From the NCBI GenBank assembly GCA_016870775.1, contig VGAK01000001.1, positions 62,001 to 126,000 on the forward strand: a stretch of 64,000 bases of DNA, in the 5' to 3' direction. Below are positions 46,706 through 57,460 of the stretch, one piece after another. How positions within the stretch are numbered: the first letter of the stretch is position 1; each line of letters begins with the position of its first letter. Both the position numbers and the translations under genes were made by a program. A model generated the notes under the pieces. The model had not been told where the DNA came from. It saw nothing but the letters and a program-made list of their open reading frames with translations, and ran no database searches. Source of the DNA: Actinomycetota bacterium (GTDB lineage Bacteria > Actinomycetota > Acidimicrobiia > Acidimicrobiales > Ilumatobacteraceae).

Positions 46706-47797
46706 CTACCCCGGCAGTGCCTCCCACCAGCCGTCGGCATGGGCCACCCATCCCTGTGCCTCGAGACGGCCCAGTGCCACGGCCACGTCGAGTGCGGCGA
46801 ATCCGGTGGCGAGCACGATCCCATCCACCGTCTGTGCCGCACTGCGCAGCACGGCGAGGATCTCTGCACCGCGCGACGACGGTGCGACGCGTGTGTCGAT
46901 GCGTGCCCAGGTGCGCGACGTGTCGAGTCCGAGCGCGACGAGCACGTCGCAGGCACCGGTGACCGGGGCGCATCCATCGGCGAGCAGCAGGTTCGTTCCC
47001 TCGCTCGCGGGGCTCGAGGGTGCACCGGGCACCGCCATCACCGGGATCGCGCGCTTGGCGGCCTCGCGCACGGTAATCATCGAACCCCCGCGAGCACGGG
47101 ATTCGACAACGACAAGTACCTCGGAGAGCGCGGCGAGGATCCTGTTGCGCAAGGGGAACAATCGTGCCGTGGGTGCCGTGCCCGGCGGAGCCTCCGACAC
47201 GATCAACCCGCACTCGGCGATGTCGTGCCAGATCCGGTGGTGCTCCGGCGGATACACCGTGTCGCACCCCGAGGCCACCACGGCCACCGGCGGTGCACCA
47301 TCGCGGTCCGCCGCCAGAGCACCGGCGTGCGCCTCGACGTCGATCCCGCGCGCGAGCCCCGACACCACGCACACGCCCGCGCGCGCGAGTTCATCGCCGA
47401 GCACGCGGGCGAACGCTCGCCCCGCTCGCGTCGCATGACGGGTGCCCACGATGCCGACACGGCGCCGACGCACCGCATGCGCATCGCCGCGCATGAAGAG
47501 AACCGGTGGCGCCCACGGATCGCCGACGAGGGCCGGCGGATACCCGTCCCCGCCGTGCACGGCGACTGTGATGTTCGCGGCCTCGCACTTGGCCGGCACG
47601 GTCGCGCGCAGCGTCGCCACGCTCGGGGCCCACGCCGCCCACACGGAGGGATCGAGTCCCGCGATCGCTCGCCCACCGACTGCGATCGACTGCAGCGTCT
47701 TGCACGGATCGCCCCCCGCGAGGAGTCGCCGCAGTCGCGCGGGGCTCTGGCGTGGAAGAGCCGCGAGCACGGCCAGTGCCGCGTCGTGGTCGTTCAC
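46706..47797 (-). CDS. dprA: DNA-processing protein DprA
   Basis: A 363-residue DprA, which loads RecA on incoming single-stranded DNA in transformation. The Rossmann-like core is complete: YPPALVGDPWAPPVLFMRGD, VGIVGTRHATRAGRAFA, VSGLARGIDVEAHAGAL, VAVVASGCDTVYPPEHHRIW, FPLRNRILAALSEVLVVVESRARGGSMIT. The N-terminal SAM-like segment and a C-terminal winged helix (ILAVLRSAAQTVDGIVLATG) flank it. Its start overlaps the comM stop by 4 nt. Confidence 0.96.
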   Translation of the reverse strand: MNDHDAALAVLAALPRQSPARLRRLLAGGDPCKTLQSIAVGGRAIAGLDPSVWAAWAPSVATLRATVPAKCEAANITVAVHGGDGYPPALVGDPWAPPVLFMRGDAHAVRRRRVGIVGTRHATRAGRAFARVLGDELARAGVCVVSGLARGIDVEAHAGALAADRDGAPPVAVVASGCDTVYPPEHHRIWHDIAECGLIVSEAPPGTAPTARLFPLRNRILAALSEVLVVVESRARGGSMITVREAAKRAIPVMAVPGAPSSPASEGTNLLLADGCAPVTGACDVLVALGLDTSRTWARIDTRVAPSSRGAEILAVLRSAAQTVDGIVLATGFAALDVAVALGRLEAQGWVAHADGWWEALPG

Positions 47798-49305
47798 CGT
47801 GGATCGAGACCGGGCATGAAGTCGGCGCGCAGTGCCACGGCAGTCTCCACGTGCTCCACGCCGAGGGGCCCCTCGTGACCGGCGAGATCGGCGACCGTGC
47901 GCGCGACACGGCGCACGCGATGGAACCCGCGACCTGAGAGCGAACCCGAGTCGAGCAGCACGCGCATCCGCGCGAGTGCGCCGGCATCGAGGGGCGCGAC
48001 ATCATCGATCATCCACGCCGGCACGGCGCCATTGGGGGTCCCCTGACGGCCACGCGCGATCTCGCGGGCACGCTGCACCCGATCTGCAACCGTGGCGCTC
48101 GACTCCCCCGCCTCCAGACTCGTCAAGTGCTCGCCGGCTGTGCGACCGAGCACCACCCTCACATCGAACCGATCGAGCAGCGGACCCGAGAACCTGCGCA
48201 GGTACCTCTGGCGCGCCGATGGCGTGCACCGGCATGCCCCGGGTTCACTTCGTCCGCACGGGCACGGGTTGGTGGCGGCCACGAGCAGGAAACGTGCCGG
48301 CATCTCGACGGCGATCCCCGACCGCGAGACGCGCACCACCCCCTCCTCGAGCGGTTGACGAAGCGCATCGAGGACACTCGGTGCGAACTCGCCCATCTCG
48401 TCGAGGAACAGCACCCCGTGCGAGGCGAGGCTGACCTCCCCCGGATGGACACGCCCGCCACCACCACCGACCATGCCCGCGAGCGACACCGAGTGATGGG
48501 GCGCGCGGTACGGGGCGGTGCGTGCGAGCCCCTCCACGTCCTCTCCGGCGGCGCTGCGCACCATCGCGCACTCGAATGCGGCGGCATCGTCGAGCGGGGG
48601 GAGAATGCCGGGCAACCGGGAAGCAAGCATCGACTTCCCCGCACCTGGTGGCCCCACCATGACCATGTGGTGGGCACCGGCCGCGGCAACCTCGAGCGCG
48701 GCGCGCGCGAACTGCTGACCGCGCACATCGGCCAGGTCGGCGCACCGATCACCGGCTGCGCAGCGTTCCGGGGCGCGATGGTCGGGCCACCGATGGCCCC
48801 CGCGGAGCACCGCCACCAGTTCGGCGAGACACGACACCGCCCGCACCACGACATTGGCGCCCAGGCTCGCGGCGCCCGCCGACGCCGGCGCGACCACCAC
48901 TTCTTTGTCGGTGATCGCGGCCGCCAGCGGCGCCGCACCCCGCACCGCGCGCAACGACCCGTCCAGACCGAGTTCGGCGAGGAACGCCAGGTTCTCGATC
49001 TGTCGTGCCTCGATCGTCTCGGTGGAGACCAGGAGCCCGACCGCGATCGCGAGGTCGAGCGAGGCACCCCCACCCTTGTCGGTGCGACGCTCCCCGGTCG
49101 CCACGTTCACGGTCACCCGACGATTCGGCCACTCGAGTCCACTGGAGAGCATCGCGGCGCGCACCCGATCGCGTGCCTCGCGACAACCCTCGTCGGGTTG
49201 GCCGACCACGGTGAATCCCGGGAGACCCTGCCCCACGTGGACCTCGACGGTGATCGGTCGACCGGTGATACCCACGAGGGTCGAGGACGAGACGGCGGCG
49301 TACAT
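47794..49305 (-). CDS. comM: ComM/YifB-family AAA+ ATPase (Mg-chelatase-like)
   Basis: A 503-residue protein. The N-terminal ChlI/Lon-like domain (VGITGRPITVEVHVGQGLPGFTVVGQPDEGCREARDRVRAA, LDLAIAVGLLVS) is followed by the AAA+ domain with Walker A VGPPGAGKSML, Walker B GVLFLDEMGEF, sensor ATNPCPCG with the Zn-like Cys group CRC, and a C-terminal MgChl lid. ComM is a branch-migration helicase that aids integration of transforming DNA. ATG 49305 begins the conserved MYAAVSSSTLVG. It precedes dprA and xerC in the same unit. Confidence 0.95.
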   Translation of the reverse strand: MYAAVSSSTLVGITGRPITVEVHVGQGLPGFTVVGQPDEGCREARDRVRAAMLSSGLEWPNRRVTVNVATGERRTDKGGGASLDLAIAVGLLVSTETIEARQIENLAFLAELGLDGSLRAVRGAAPLAAAITDKEVVVAPASAGAASLGANVVVRAVSCLAELVAVLRGGHRWPDHRAPERCAAGDRCADLADVRGQQFARAALEVAAAGAHHMVMVGPPGAGKSMLASRLPGILPPLDDAAAFECAMVRSAAGEDVEGLARTAPYRAPHHSVSLAGMVGGGGGRVHPGEVSLASHGVLFLDEMGEFAPSVLDALRQPLEEGVVRVSRSGIAVEMPARFLLVAATNPCPCGRSEPGACRCTPSARQRYLRRFSGPLLDRFDVRVVLGRTAGEHLTSLEAGESSATVADRVQRAREIARGRQGTPNGAVPAWMIDDVAPLDAGALARMRVLLDSGSLSGRGFHRVRRVARTVADLAGHEGPLGVEHVETAVALRADFMPGLDPR

Positions 49306-49345
49306 GCGGACCTTCCGTGGGCGCGGGGTGGGATACTCGGAGGTG

Positions 49346-49879
49346 ATGTGTGCGGCCACCACCACGAACCGGTCGCCCGTGCGGCGCATGCTCGGCACCG
49401 GATCGTTGCGCGCGGTCCTCGTCGTCGCGATGGTCACGGCGATGGCCTCGTGTGGTTCGCCGGAGCGATCCAGTGCGAGTTTCTGCCGTCAACTCGGCGA
49501 GGAACTCCCCGGGATCGGGCAGAAGGTGGTGAGCACCCGCGATGTCGAGACGATGATCGGGCGGTGGGAGCGACTGCTCGAGCGCGCACCACTCACGATC
49601 GAGGGCGACATGGCGGTGGTCACCGATCTGTTCCGGGAGGCGGCCGCGGTCGATCCGGCCGATCCCACCGAGGTCCAGGATCTCGCCGACGCGAGCTACG
49701 CGGCGAACCAGGCGGCCGAGGCGGTCAGAAAGTGGGTGCAGAGCACGTGTGCCGTCGATGTCGCGACGGGCCTCACGATCGCACCGCCGCGCACCGCCCC
49801 GCCGGCAACATCCCCCGCGACGACCGTGCCGACGACCACGGAGCCCGCACCGACCCCGGCGCCCACGGTGGCGCCGTAG
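49346..49879 (+). CDS. Predicted lipoprotein, unknown function
   Basis: A 177-residue protein with a lipoprotein signal: Arg-rich start, hydrophobic LRAVLVVAMVTAM and lipobox ending at Cys36 (MASCGS). The mature part is a helical domain with Phe-Cys at its start (SFCRQLGEELPGI), a VQSTC second Cys near residue 136, then a Thr/Pro-rich tail (TTEPAPTPAPTVAP). No family recognised. ATG 49346 or GTG 49343 both sit just after a GATACT box and GGAG. It is divergent from comM and convergent with clpP. Confidence 0.75.
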   Translation: MCAATTTNRSPVRRMLGTGSLRAVLVVAMVTAMASCGSPERSSASFCRQLGEELPGIGQKVVSTRDVETMIGRWERLLERAPLTIEGDMAVVTDLFREAAAVDPADPTEVQDLADASYAANQAAEAVRKWVQSTCAVDVATGLTIAPPRTAPPATSPATTVPTTTEPAPTPAPTVAP

Positions 49880-49892
49880 AAGAAGGTGCGGA

Positions 49893-50486
49893 TCAGCGGA
49901 TCTCGCCGCGGCGAACGATCACCTTGTCGACGAGACCGTACTCTTTGGCCTCCTCGGCCGCGAACCAGCGGTCGCGCTCGGAATCGGCCTGGATGTCCTC
50001 GATCGTGCGCCCCGAGTGGTGCGCGATCAACTCGGCCATGCGGCGCTTCGTGAAGCGCAGTTGCTCGGCCTGGATCGCGATGTCGGCTGCCTGGCCGCGC
50101 AGGCCCGCGAGGGGCTGGTGCATCATGATGCGCGCGTTCGGGAGTGTGTAGCGCTTGCCCGGTGCGCCCGCCGTCAGCAGGAACTGACCCATCGAGGCGG
50201 CGAGACCCATGCAGACCGTCGCCACATCGCACGAGACGAACTGCATGGTGTCGTAGATCGCCATACCCGCGGTGACCGAGCCACCGGGGCTGTTGATGTA
50301 GAGCCAGATGTCGGCGTTCGGGTCCTCGCCCTCCAGGTACAACAACTGGGCGCAGAGTTGGTTCGCGATGTCATCGTTGACGTCGGTACCGAGTATGACC
50401 ACGCGGTTCTTGAGGAGCCTCGTGAAGATGTCGGAGCGGGGGTCGGCCCCCGCGTCGAGGGCTTGGGGCAGGTCGGGATGCGTCAT
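49893..50486 (-). CDS. clpP: ATP-dependent Clp protease proteolytic subunit
   Basis: A 197-residue ClpP. The triad is visible: Ser in [11 protein letters not shown], His in IMMHQPLAG and the Asp in the later helix (ERDRWF region). [31 protein letters not shown] is the oxyanion/strand block. Serine protease subunit partnered by ClpX/ClpC. It is a single gene here; actinobacteria usually carry two or more clpP genes and clpX next to them, but none follows. TAGCCT lies 10 nt before ATG 50486. Confidence 0.96.
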   Translation of the reverse strand: MTHPDLPQALDAGADPRSDIFTRLLKNRVVILGTDVNDDIANQLCAQLLYLEGEDPNADIWLYINSPGGSVTAGMAIYDTMQFVSCDVATVCMGLAASMGQFLLTAGAPGKRYTLPNARIMMHQPLAGLRGQAADIAIQAEQLRFTKRRMAELIAHHSGRTIEDIQADSERDRWFAAEEAKEYGLVDKVIVRRGEIR

Positions 50487-50524
50487 AGTCGTGTGGAGGC
50501 TATCGGCTCGGCAACAATGGGGGC

Positions 50525-51055
50525 GTGTCTGACCCAGGTGGCTTCCGTCCCAGCACCGACGAACTCCTCGGCAACAACGCCGCGTTCGTCGAGGGGTTCG
50601 CCCATCGAGACCTAGAGCCTGCGCCCCGGCGTCAGCTCGCCGTGGTCGCGTGCATGGACAGCCGGATTGACGTCTGCCAGATGCTCGGTCTCGCCCACGG
50701 CGATGCCCACATCATCCGCAACGCCGGTGGTGTCGTGACCGACGATGTGGTGCGCTCCCTCGCGATCTCCCAGCGCCTCCTCGGCACACGAGAGATCGTG
50801 CTGATCCACCACACGGATTGCGGCCTCCAAAAAGTCACCGAGACCGGCATGAAGGCTCGCCTCCGAGAGGAGACGGGGGTCGAGCCCCCATGGGCGATAG
50901 GGGCCTTCACCGACCCGTATGAGGACGTGCGGCGCGCGATGCGCCTGCTGGAGGAGAACCCCTTCATCGTCCACAAGGAGCACATCCGGGGTTTCGTCTA
51001 CGACGTCGACGATGGCCGGCTCATCGAGGTCGGCCGCCAGCACGACGATGGCTGA
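50525..51055 (+). CDS. Beta-carbonic anhydrase
   Basis: A 176-residue beta-class carbonic anhydrase. ACMDSRIDV gives the first zinc Cys and Asp-Arg dyad, and HHTDCG gives the His and second Cys. The compact length and [19 protein letters not shown] match the mycobacterial Rv1284 group. It interconverts CO2 and bicarbonate. GTG 50525 follows AACAAT by 6 nt (leaderless), divergent from clpP with only 38 bp between starts. Confidence 0.94.
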   Translation: MSDPGGFRPSTDELLGNNAAFVEGFAHRDLEPAPRRQLAVVACMDSRIDVCQMLGLAHGDAHIIRNAGGVVTDDVVRSLAISQRLLGTREIVLIHHTDCGLQKVTETGMKARLREETGVEPPWAIGAFTDPYEDVRRAMRLLEENPFIVHKEHIRGFVYDVDDGRLIEVGRQHDDG

Positions 51056-51071
51056 CCGCCCCGGTTGAGTC

Positions 51072-52379
51072 TCATCGGCGCACGCCGCTGAACACGACCG
51101 CCACGCACTCGTCGTGGCCGACCTCCTCGCGCATCGCGATCAGTCCGGCCAGTCCCGCCGAACCGGTCGGACTGACATCGATGTCGGTGAGCTCGTGGGC
51201 GAGCCGGTGCGCCCCCACGATCACGTCCTCGGGTGCGACCACGGGCGATCCGCCGGTCTCGGCCATCGCCTCGACGACGCCGATCCAGTCGTAGGTCTCG
51301 TCGTCGAGGATCCCGTCGGCGAGCGAGACCGGCGTCGAGTCCCACGGCCACATGCACTCGCGCCACCTCTTGCCCGCGCCGTGGGCACCTCCCGTGGCGC
51401 GTGCGCGATCCCACGCCCGCGCGAGCGGCGCACATCCGGCCGCCTGCACCGCGTGCAGTCGGGGATGCACCCCCGAGGCTCGCAGGCTCGCACCGACACA
51501 CGCGGCGAAGGCTCCCCCGCCCACCTGGATGAAGATGCGATCCAACATCGGGCCTTGCGCGGCGATCTGGTCGGTCATCTCCCAGCCGATCGTGCGACCA
51601 CCATCGAGACACCACATGTTCTCCGGCCCCTGGACACCGAAGGGCACTGCCCCGTCGCGCACCACCTCACGGAACCGCAGCACACAGGGATCCCCGGACG
51701 GATCACTGGCGCGCCGCTCGCACACACGCACATCGGCTCCGAGCCGCTCGAGCATGCCGAGCACCGTCGCATCGGCCGCGACCGGGACGTGCACCGCGAT
51801 CGGCCAGTCCACCGCGGCCGCCAGCGTGGAGGCCGCGACGGCGGCATTGCCGCACGATGCGACCGCGAGCGGCGCACGCCCCGCGGGCGAGGACCATGGC
51901 GCGAGCCCGGCACGTTCGGCCATCACGAGGTGCACGAGTTCGGTGAACAGATGCCGCGCCTTGTGGGACCCCGCGACGTTGTGCGTCTCGTCCTTGACCC
52001 ACACCCCACCGGACTCCGAGAACCCGAGCGACTCCGACAATCGATCCGCGCGCAGCATCGGCGTTCGCCGGAAGCCCGTCCCCGCGACACGCTCCACGGC
52101 GGCATCGAGATCGGCGATCACCCGCGCGCGTTCGCCGTCATCGAGCCCGACGGCTGCTCCGAAGGCATCGACAGCGAGCCACCGGCGATAGGCGAGGAAG
52201 GGGTTCTCGTCGTCGATCGGCCGGAACGGGACGACATCGGAGTCGAAGCGGACCACGTGTCGGCGATCCTCGGGCGAGGCATTGGGGCATCCGAACACCA
52301 AGCCACGGTCCACGACGACGATCGTCCCGCAGACCTCGCAATGCGCCCCGGTCACGACCGGATCGGCCGGGCCCGCCAT
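51072..52379 (-). CDS. PLP-dependent fold-II enzyme, threonine-synthase-like
   Basis: A 435-residue PLP enzyme of the tryptophan-synthase-beta family. An N-terminal zinc-ribbon-like part (HCEVCG ... FGCPN) precedes the catalytic domain with the Schiff-base Lys in NVAGSHKARHLF, the Asn-type loop ASCGNAAVA and a late glycine loop VSPTGSAGLAGL. This resembles threonine synthase and diaminopropionate lyase relatives but is not a clean match to either. It starts 7 nt after the neighbouring PLP gene and is cotranscribed with it, so the two probably act on a common amino-acid substrate. Function not assigned. Confidence 0.82.
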   Translation of the reverse strand: MAGPADPVVTGAHCEVCGTIVVVDRGLVFGCPNASPEDRRHVVRFDSDVVPFRPIDDENPFLAYRRWLAVDAFGAAVGLDDGERARVIADLDAAVERVAGTGFRRTPMLRADRLSESLGFSESGGVWVKDETHNVAGSHKARHLFTELVHLVMAERAGLAPWSSPAGRAPLAVASCGNAAVAASTLAAAVDWPIAVHVPVAADATVLGMLERLGADVRVCERRASDPSGDPCVLRFREVVRDGAVPFGVQGPENMWCLDGGRTIGWEMTDQIAAQGPMLDRIFIQVGGGAFAACVGASLRASGVHPRLHAVQAAGCAPLARAWDRARATGGAHGAGKRWRECMWPWDSTPVSLADGILDDETYDWIGVVEAMAETGGSPVVAPEDVIVGAHRLAHELTDIDVSPTGSAGLAGLIAMREEVGHDECVAVVFSGVRR

Positions 52380-52386
52380 CGCGTCG

Positions 52387-53940
<1,554 letters not shown>

Positions 53941-54049
53941 TTCGCCAGTCTGCCACCGGGAACGCGCAACGGTTCGGCTGCATTGACTCGGCTGAGCAGG
54001 TTCCCGCGGCGCACCCGGGACGGGACCCGCGGGTACCCTTCACCTGCAC

Positions 54050-54126
54050 GCCGGTGTAGCCCAATTGGCAGAGGCAGCAGGTTTAGGTCCTGCGTGTTGG
54101 GGGTTCGAGTCCCTTCGCCGGCACCA
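54050..54126 (+). tRNA. tRNA-Leu (anticodon UAG) with a short, class-I variable loop
   Basis: Acceptor stem GCCGGTG/CGCCGGC (one G-U), anticodon arm GCAGG-TTTAGGT-CCTGC with anticodon UAG, T arm with TTCGAGT, discriminator A and an encoded CCA. The D arm (GCC/GGC, 3 bp with an 11-nt loop) has exactly the tRNA-Leu layout. The variable loop is only GTGTT, whereas bacterial tRNA-Leu species have a long class-II arm. A -10-like TACCCT lies at 54034-54039. The terminal A of CCA (54126) is also the A of the next gene's ATG. Confidence 0.9.
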
Positions 54127-55142
54127 TGCATGTGAACGACCTGCCCACACCCGCACTCGTGGTGGACATCGACCTGCTCCGCCAGAACCTCGAGACCATG
54201 GCCTCGGTGCTGCCCGGCGAGCGGCTCCGGCCCCACGTGAAGGCGCACAAATGCACTTCGCTCGCGGCCGAACAAGAGGCGCTCGGCCACGCGTCCTTCA
54301 CGTGCGCGACCCCGCGCGAGATCCTCGGGATGATCGAGGCGGGTGTCGGCGACGATTTCCTGCTCGCGAACGAAGTGATCGACCCCCGGCGTCTGGAGGC
54401 GCTCGCGGCGGTTCAGGACAGTGCCTCGATCGCGGTCGCGGTCGATTCAGAGGAGACACTCGACGCCGCAGAGCGCGCCGGGATCCGCGACGTGGTGGTC
54501 GACGTGAACATCGGTTTGCCGCGCTGCGGGTGTGATCCGAAGATCTCGGGGCGCCTCGCCGACTCCGCCCGTGTGCGCGGCATGCGCGTGCGCGGGGTGA
54601 TGGGCTACGAGGGCCATTTGATGATGGTCGAGGATCGCGCCGAGAAGAAACGCCTCGTCGAGGAGGCCATCGGTGTGCTCGCAGAGGCCCACGAGGACGT
54701 GGGTGGTGCGATCGTGTCGGCGGGCGGAACGGGGACCTTCGATCTCTACGCCGGCACCGCCGTCACCGAGGTGCAGGCCGGAAGTTATGCACTGATGGAC
54801 ACCTACTACGGCGGGCTCGGGTTGCCCTTCGTGCAGGCGGTCTGGGTGGTGGGCACCGTGGTGGCGGTGCAGCCCAAGTGGGCCGTCGCCGATGTGGGTC
54901 TGAAGGCCCTCGGCATGGACCACGGTAATCCCACCATTGCCGGGCACAAGGTGTGGTTCTGCTCCGACGAGCACGTCACCTTCGCCCCGGACGACGGCAC
55001 GCCCGCGCCGAAGATCGGCGATCGCGTCTTCGTCGCGCCCGCGCACGTCGACCCGACCATGGCGATGCACGAGACCGCCTGGGTCGCCAATCAGTACGGC
55101 GAGGTGCTCGCCCGGTGGCCGATCGACCTGCGCGGCTGGTGA
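54126..55142 (+). CDS. D-threonine aldolase / D-serine dehydratase-like PLP protein
   Basis: A 338-residue fold-III PLP protein, of the alanine-racemase-N/DSD1 type. The Schiff-base Lys is in LRPHVKAHKC near residue 38; the C-terminal domain has PAHVDPTMAMHE, whose His-x-Asp pair matches the metal site of D-threonine aldolases rather than the His-x-Cys of D-serine dehydratases. It would split D-threonine or a related beta-hydroxy D-amino acid. The ATG starts on the last base of the tRNA-Leu CCA end; GTG 54132 two codons in is the alternative. The gene has no ribosome site of its own. Confidence 0.88.
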   Translation: MHVNDLPTPALVVDIDLLRQNLETMASVLPGERLRPHVKAHKCTSLAAEQEALGHASFTCATPREILGMIEAGVGDDFLLANEVIDPRRLEALAAVQDSASIAVAVDSEETLDAAERAGIRDVVVDVNIGLPRCGCDPKISGRLADSARVRGMRVRGVMGYEGHLMMVEDRAEKKRLVEEAIGVLAEAHEDVGGAIVSAGGTGTFDLYAGTAVTEVQAGSYALMDTYYGGLGLPFVQAVWVVGTVVAVQPKWAVADVGLKALGMDHGNPTIAGHKVWFCSDEHVTFAPDDGTPAPKIGDRVFVAPAHVDPTMAMHETAWVANQYGEVLARWPIDLRGW

Positions 55143-55161
55143 CTGCCGTCGGGCCCGTCGG

Positions 55162-55752
55162 CTACTCGGCACGCCCGGAGATCCGCGCCACGAGCACGGG
55201 CAATTGTGCGAGCGCGCGGGCGCGGTGCGAGATCGAGTCCTTCTCGATTGGATCCATCTCGGCGAACGTCCGGCCGTCGCCGTCATCGGGCACGAAGACA
55301 CTGTCGTAGCCGAACCCGTTCGCTCCACGCTCGGCGATGGTGATCGAACCGCGACACTCACCGTGGAGCAGGTGGATCTCCCCCGAGGGGTGGACGAGTG
55401 CGACCACGGTGCGAAACCGGGCACGCCGGTCGTCGTGCCCCTCGAGTCGCGCGAGGAGGAGTGCGCGATTGGCCGCATCGTCGGCGGATGGTCCGGCAAA
55501 CCGGGCGCTGTGCACCCCAGGTGCGCCCCCGAGCGAGTCGACCTCGAGCCCGGTGTCGTCGGCGATCGCCCAGGTGCCGGCATGGTTCGCGATCTCGACA
55601 GCCTTGATCACCGCGTTGCCCTCCAGGGTCGGTGCGGTCTCGTCGACATCGCCGACCTCATCGGGACGGGGCAGCAGAACGACGTCGACCGGCAGGAGCC
55701 TCGCGATCTCTGCGACCTTGTGAGCGTTCGCGCTCGCGCACACGATGCGCAC
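55162..55752 (-). CDS. rdgB: XTP/dITP diphosphatase (RdgB/HAM1)
   Basis: A 196-residue HAM1 pyrophosphatase that cleanses the nucleotide pool of ITP/XTP. VCASANAHKVAEIARLL is the N-terminal phosphate loop (here SANAHK rather than TxNxxK), ADDTGLEVDSLGGAPGVHSARFAG the catalytic block, and GANGFGYDSVFVPDDG and SHRARAL the base pocket. GTG 55752 begins 8 nt after rph on the same strand; the rph-rdgB pairing is common. Confidence 0.95.
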   Translation of the reverse strand: MRIVCASANAHKVAEIARLLPVDVVLLPRPDEVGDVDETAPTLEGNAVIKAVEIANHAGTWAIADDTGLEVDSLGGAPGVHSARFAGPSADDAANRALLLARLEGHDDRRARFRTVVALVHPSGEIHLLHGECRGSITIAERGANGFGYDSVFVPDDGDGRTFAEMDPIEKDSISHRARALAQLPVLVARISGRAE

Positions 55753-55760
55753 GCGAGCTT

Positions 55761-56510
55761 CTATCGGCTGCTCGGGGGCTCGGCCAGCAACTGGGCCTGG
55801 AGATCGAAGATACGACCGAGTCCCCTCTCGGCCAGACCGAGCAGATCGTCGAGTTCGCCGCGCGTGAACGCCAACCCCTCGGCGGTGCCCTGCACCTCCA
55901 CGAAGCGCGACTCCCCTCCGGCGGTCGGGCGCAGCATCACCACGTTCATGTCGACTTCTGCGGTCGAGTCCTCCACATAGGGAAGATCGAGCACGGGCAC
56001 TCCCCCGCACACACCGACCGAGATCGCCGCGCAGAACGAGTGCAGCGGGTGCTGCCGGGTGGCCCCGGTCTGCACGAGCCTGGTGAGCGCGTCGTGGAGC
56101 GCGATGAACCCGCCGCAGATGCTCGCGGTGCGGGTGCCGCCATCGGCCTGGAGGACGTCGCAGTCCACCACCACTTGTCTCTCCCCGAGAGCCACCATGT
56201 CGCAGGCGGCCCGCAGTGAGCGACCGATCAGACGCTGGATCTCCACGGTCCGTCCGCTCTGCTTGCCCTTTGCGGCCTCGCGGTCGACGCGCTCGGGCGA
56301 GGACCCGGGCAGCATCGAGTACTCCGCGGTCACCCATCCCTTGCCGGATCCCTTCATCCACCGCGGCACGTCCTCATCCACCGATGCGGTGCACAGGACC
56401 CTGGTTCGGCCGAACGACACGAGGACAGAACCTGCGGCCATCTCGGTGAAGTCGCGCTGGAAGGCGACGGGGCGGAGTTGTTCGGGTGTGCGCCCGTCGG
56501 GTCGTGTCAT
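55761..56510 (-). CDS. rph: Ribonuclease PH
   Basis: A 249-residue phosphorolytic 3' exoribonuclease that trims tRNA precursors. [54 protein letters not shown] and [20 protein letters not shown] are conserved, then the [20 protein letters not shown] active-site block. It begins the rph-rdgB unit, divergent from the DMT permease. Confidence 0.97.
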   Translation of the reverse strand: MTRPDGRTPEQLRPVAFQRDFTEMAAGSVLVSFGRTRVLCTASVDEDVPRWMKGSGKGWVTAEYSMLPGSSPERVDREAAKGKQSGRTVEIQRLIGRSLRAACDMVALGERQVVVDCDVLQADGGTRTASICGGFIALHDALTRLVQTGATRQHPLHSFCAAISVGVCGGVPVLDLPYVEDSTAEVDMNVVMLRPTAGGESRFVEVQGTAEGLAFTRGELDDLLGLAERGLGRIFDLQAQLLAEPPSSR

Positions 56511-56613
56511 GGCGTCTTGTCTAGTCGGTGACGCGTGCGCTGCGTCGCATCAACCTCGCCGGCATCATTCGCATCGACCCCGGTGGCAACCACGTGGCAT
56601 AGGGTCTCTTGCC

Positions 56614-57438
56614 GTGCTCGCCGCGACGCTCCTCGCCCTCGGGGCCGCGGTACTGCACGCCTCGTGGAACCTCTGGGTCAAGCAGAGCGGCGACCGGTTC
56701 ATCGCCCTGTGGGGCCAGATCACGGTGGCCGGTGTCGGGTGCCTGGTCATCGTTCTCGCGGTCGGTTGGCCGTCGAACCTGGCGTGGTGGCCCCTCGTCG
56801 TGAGCGGGATCGTCCACCTCTACTACGTGGTGGGGCTCGCGCGGGCCTACGACATCGGGGACTTCTCGGTGACGTATCCGATCGCGCGCGGAGGCGGCGC
56901 CCTGCTTGCCGCGCTCGGAGGTATCGCGTTCCTCGGTGACGAGATCTCGTTGCTGGCCTCGGCCGGTATCGCCGTCGCGATCGCGGGCATCTTCCTCCTC
57001 TCGGGGCGCGCCGATCGCGACCATGTCCGGGCTGCGCTCGCTGTCGCGGCCACGATCGGCATCTACTCCGTGGTCGACAGCCACGGCTCGCGCACGACCG
57101 GCGGCAACCTCTATCCATTGCTGCTGTTCACCTCGGAAGCAATTTTCATCACCCTGCACGGTCTCATGGCCGGGCGCCGGCGTGACATGGCGATCGCGAT
57201 GCGCACGATGTGGCCGCGCTTCGCCCTCGCGGGCGCCGCCTCCGCGCTCACCTATTGGATGGTGCTCCTTGCGGTCCAGGACGCACCCGTGGGGTATGTC
57301 ACCGTGCTGCGCGAGTCGAGCGTGGTGATCGTGGCACTCGTGGGCACCAAGTGGCTCGGTGAGGCGCACATGGCGCGCCGCGTCGGGGCCGCCGCCGTGG
57401 TGATCGCGGGACTGGCCCTGCTTGTCGTGGGCGGGTGA
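56614..57438 (+). CDS. DMT-superfamily (EamA-type) permease
   Basis: A 274-residue membrane protein with about ten helices in two EamA-like repeats, opening LLALGAAVLHASWNLWVKQSGD and with a repeat of the type YYVVGLARAYDIGDFSVTYPIARGGGALLAA. Family members export amino acids, nucleotides or drugs; the substrate is unknown. GTG 56614 is 8 nt after TAGGGT, a leaderless signature. Convergent with cysM, 22 bp apart. Confidence 0.88.
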   Translation: MLAATLLALGAAVLHASWNLWVKQSGDRFIALWGQITVAGVGCLVIVLAVGWPSNLAWWPLVVSGIVHLYYVVGLARAYDIGDFSVTYPIARGGGALLAALGGIAFLGDEISLLASAGIAVAIAGIFLLSGRADRDHVRAALAVAATIGIYSVVDSHGSRTTGGNLYPLLLFTSEAIFITLHGLMAGRRRDMAIAMRTMWPRFALAGAASALTYWMVLLAVQDAPVGYVTVLRESSVVIVALVGTKWLGEAHMARRVGAAAVVIAGLALLVVGG

Positions 57439-57460
57439 ACACCGCACCACGGGCATCTGG

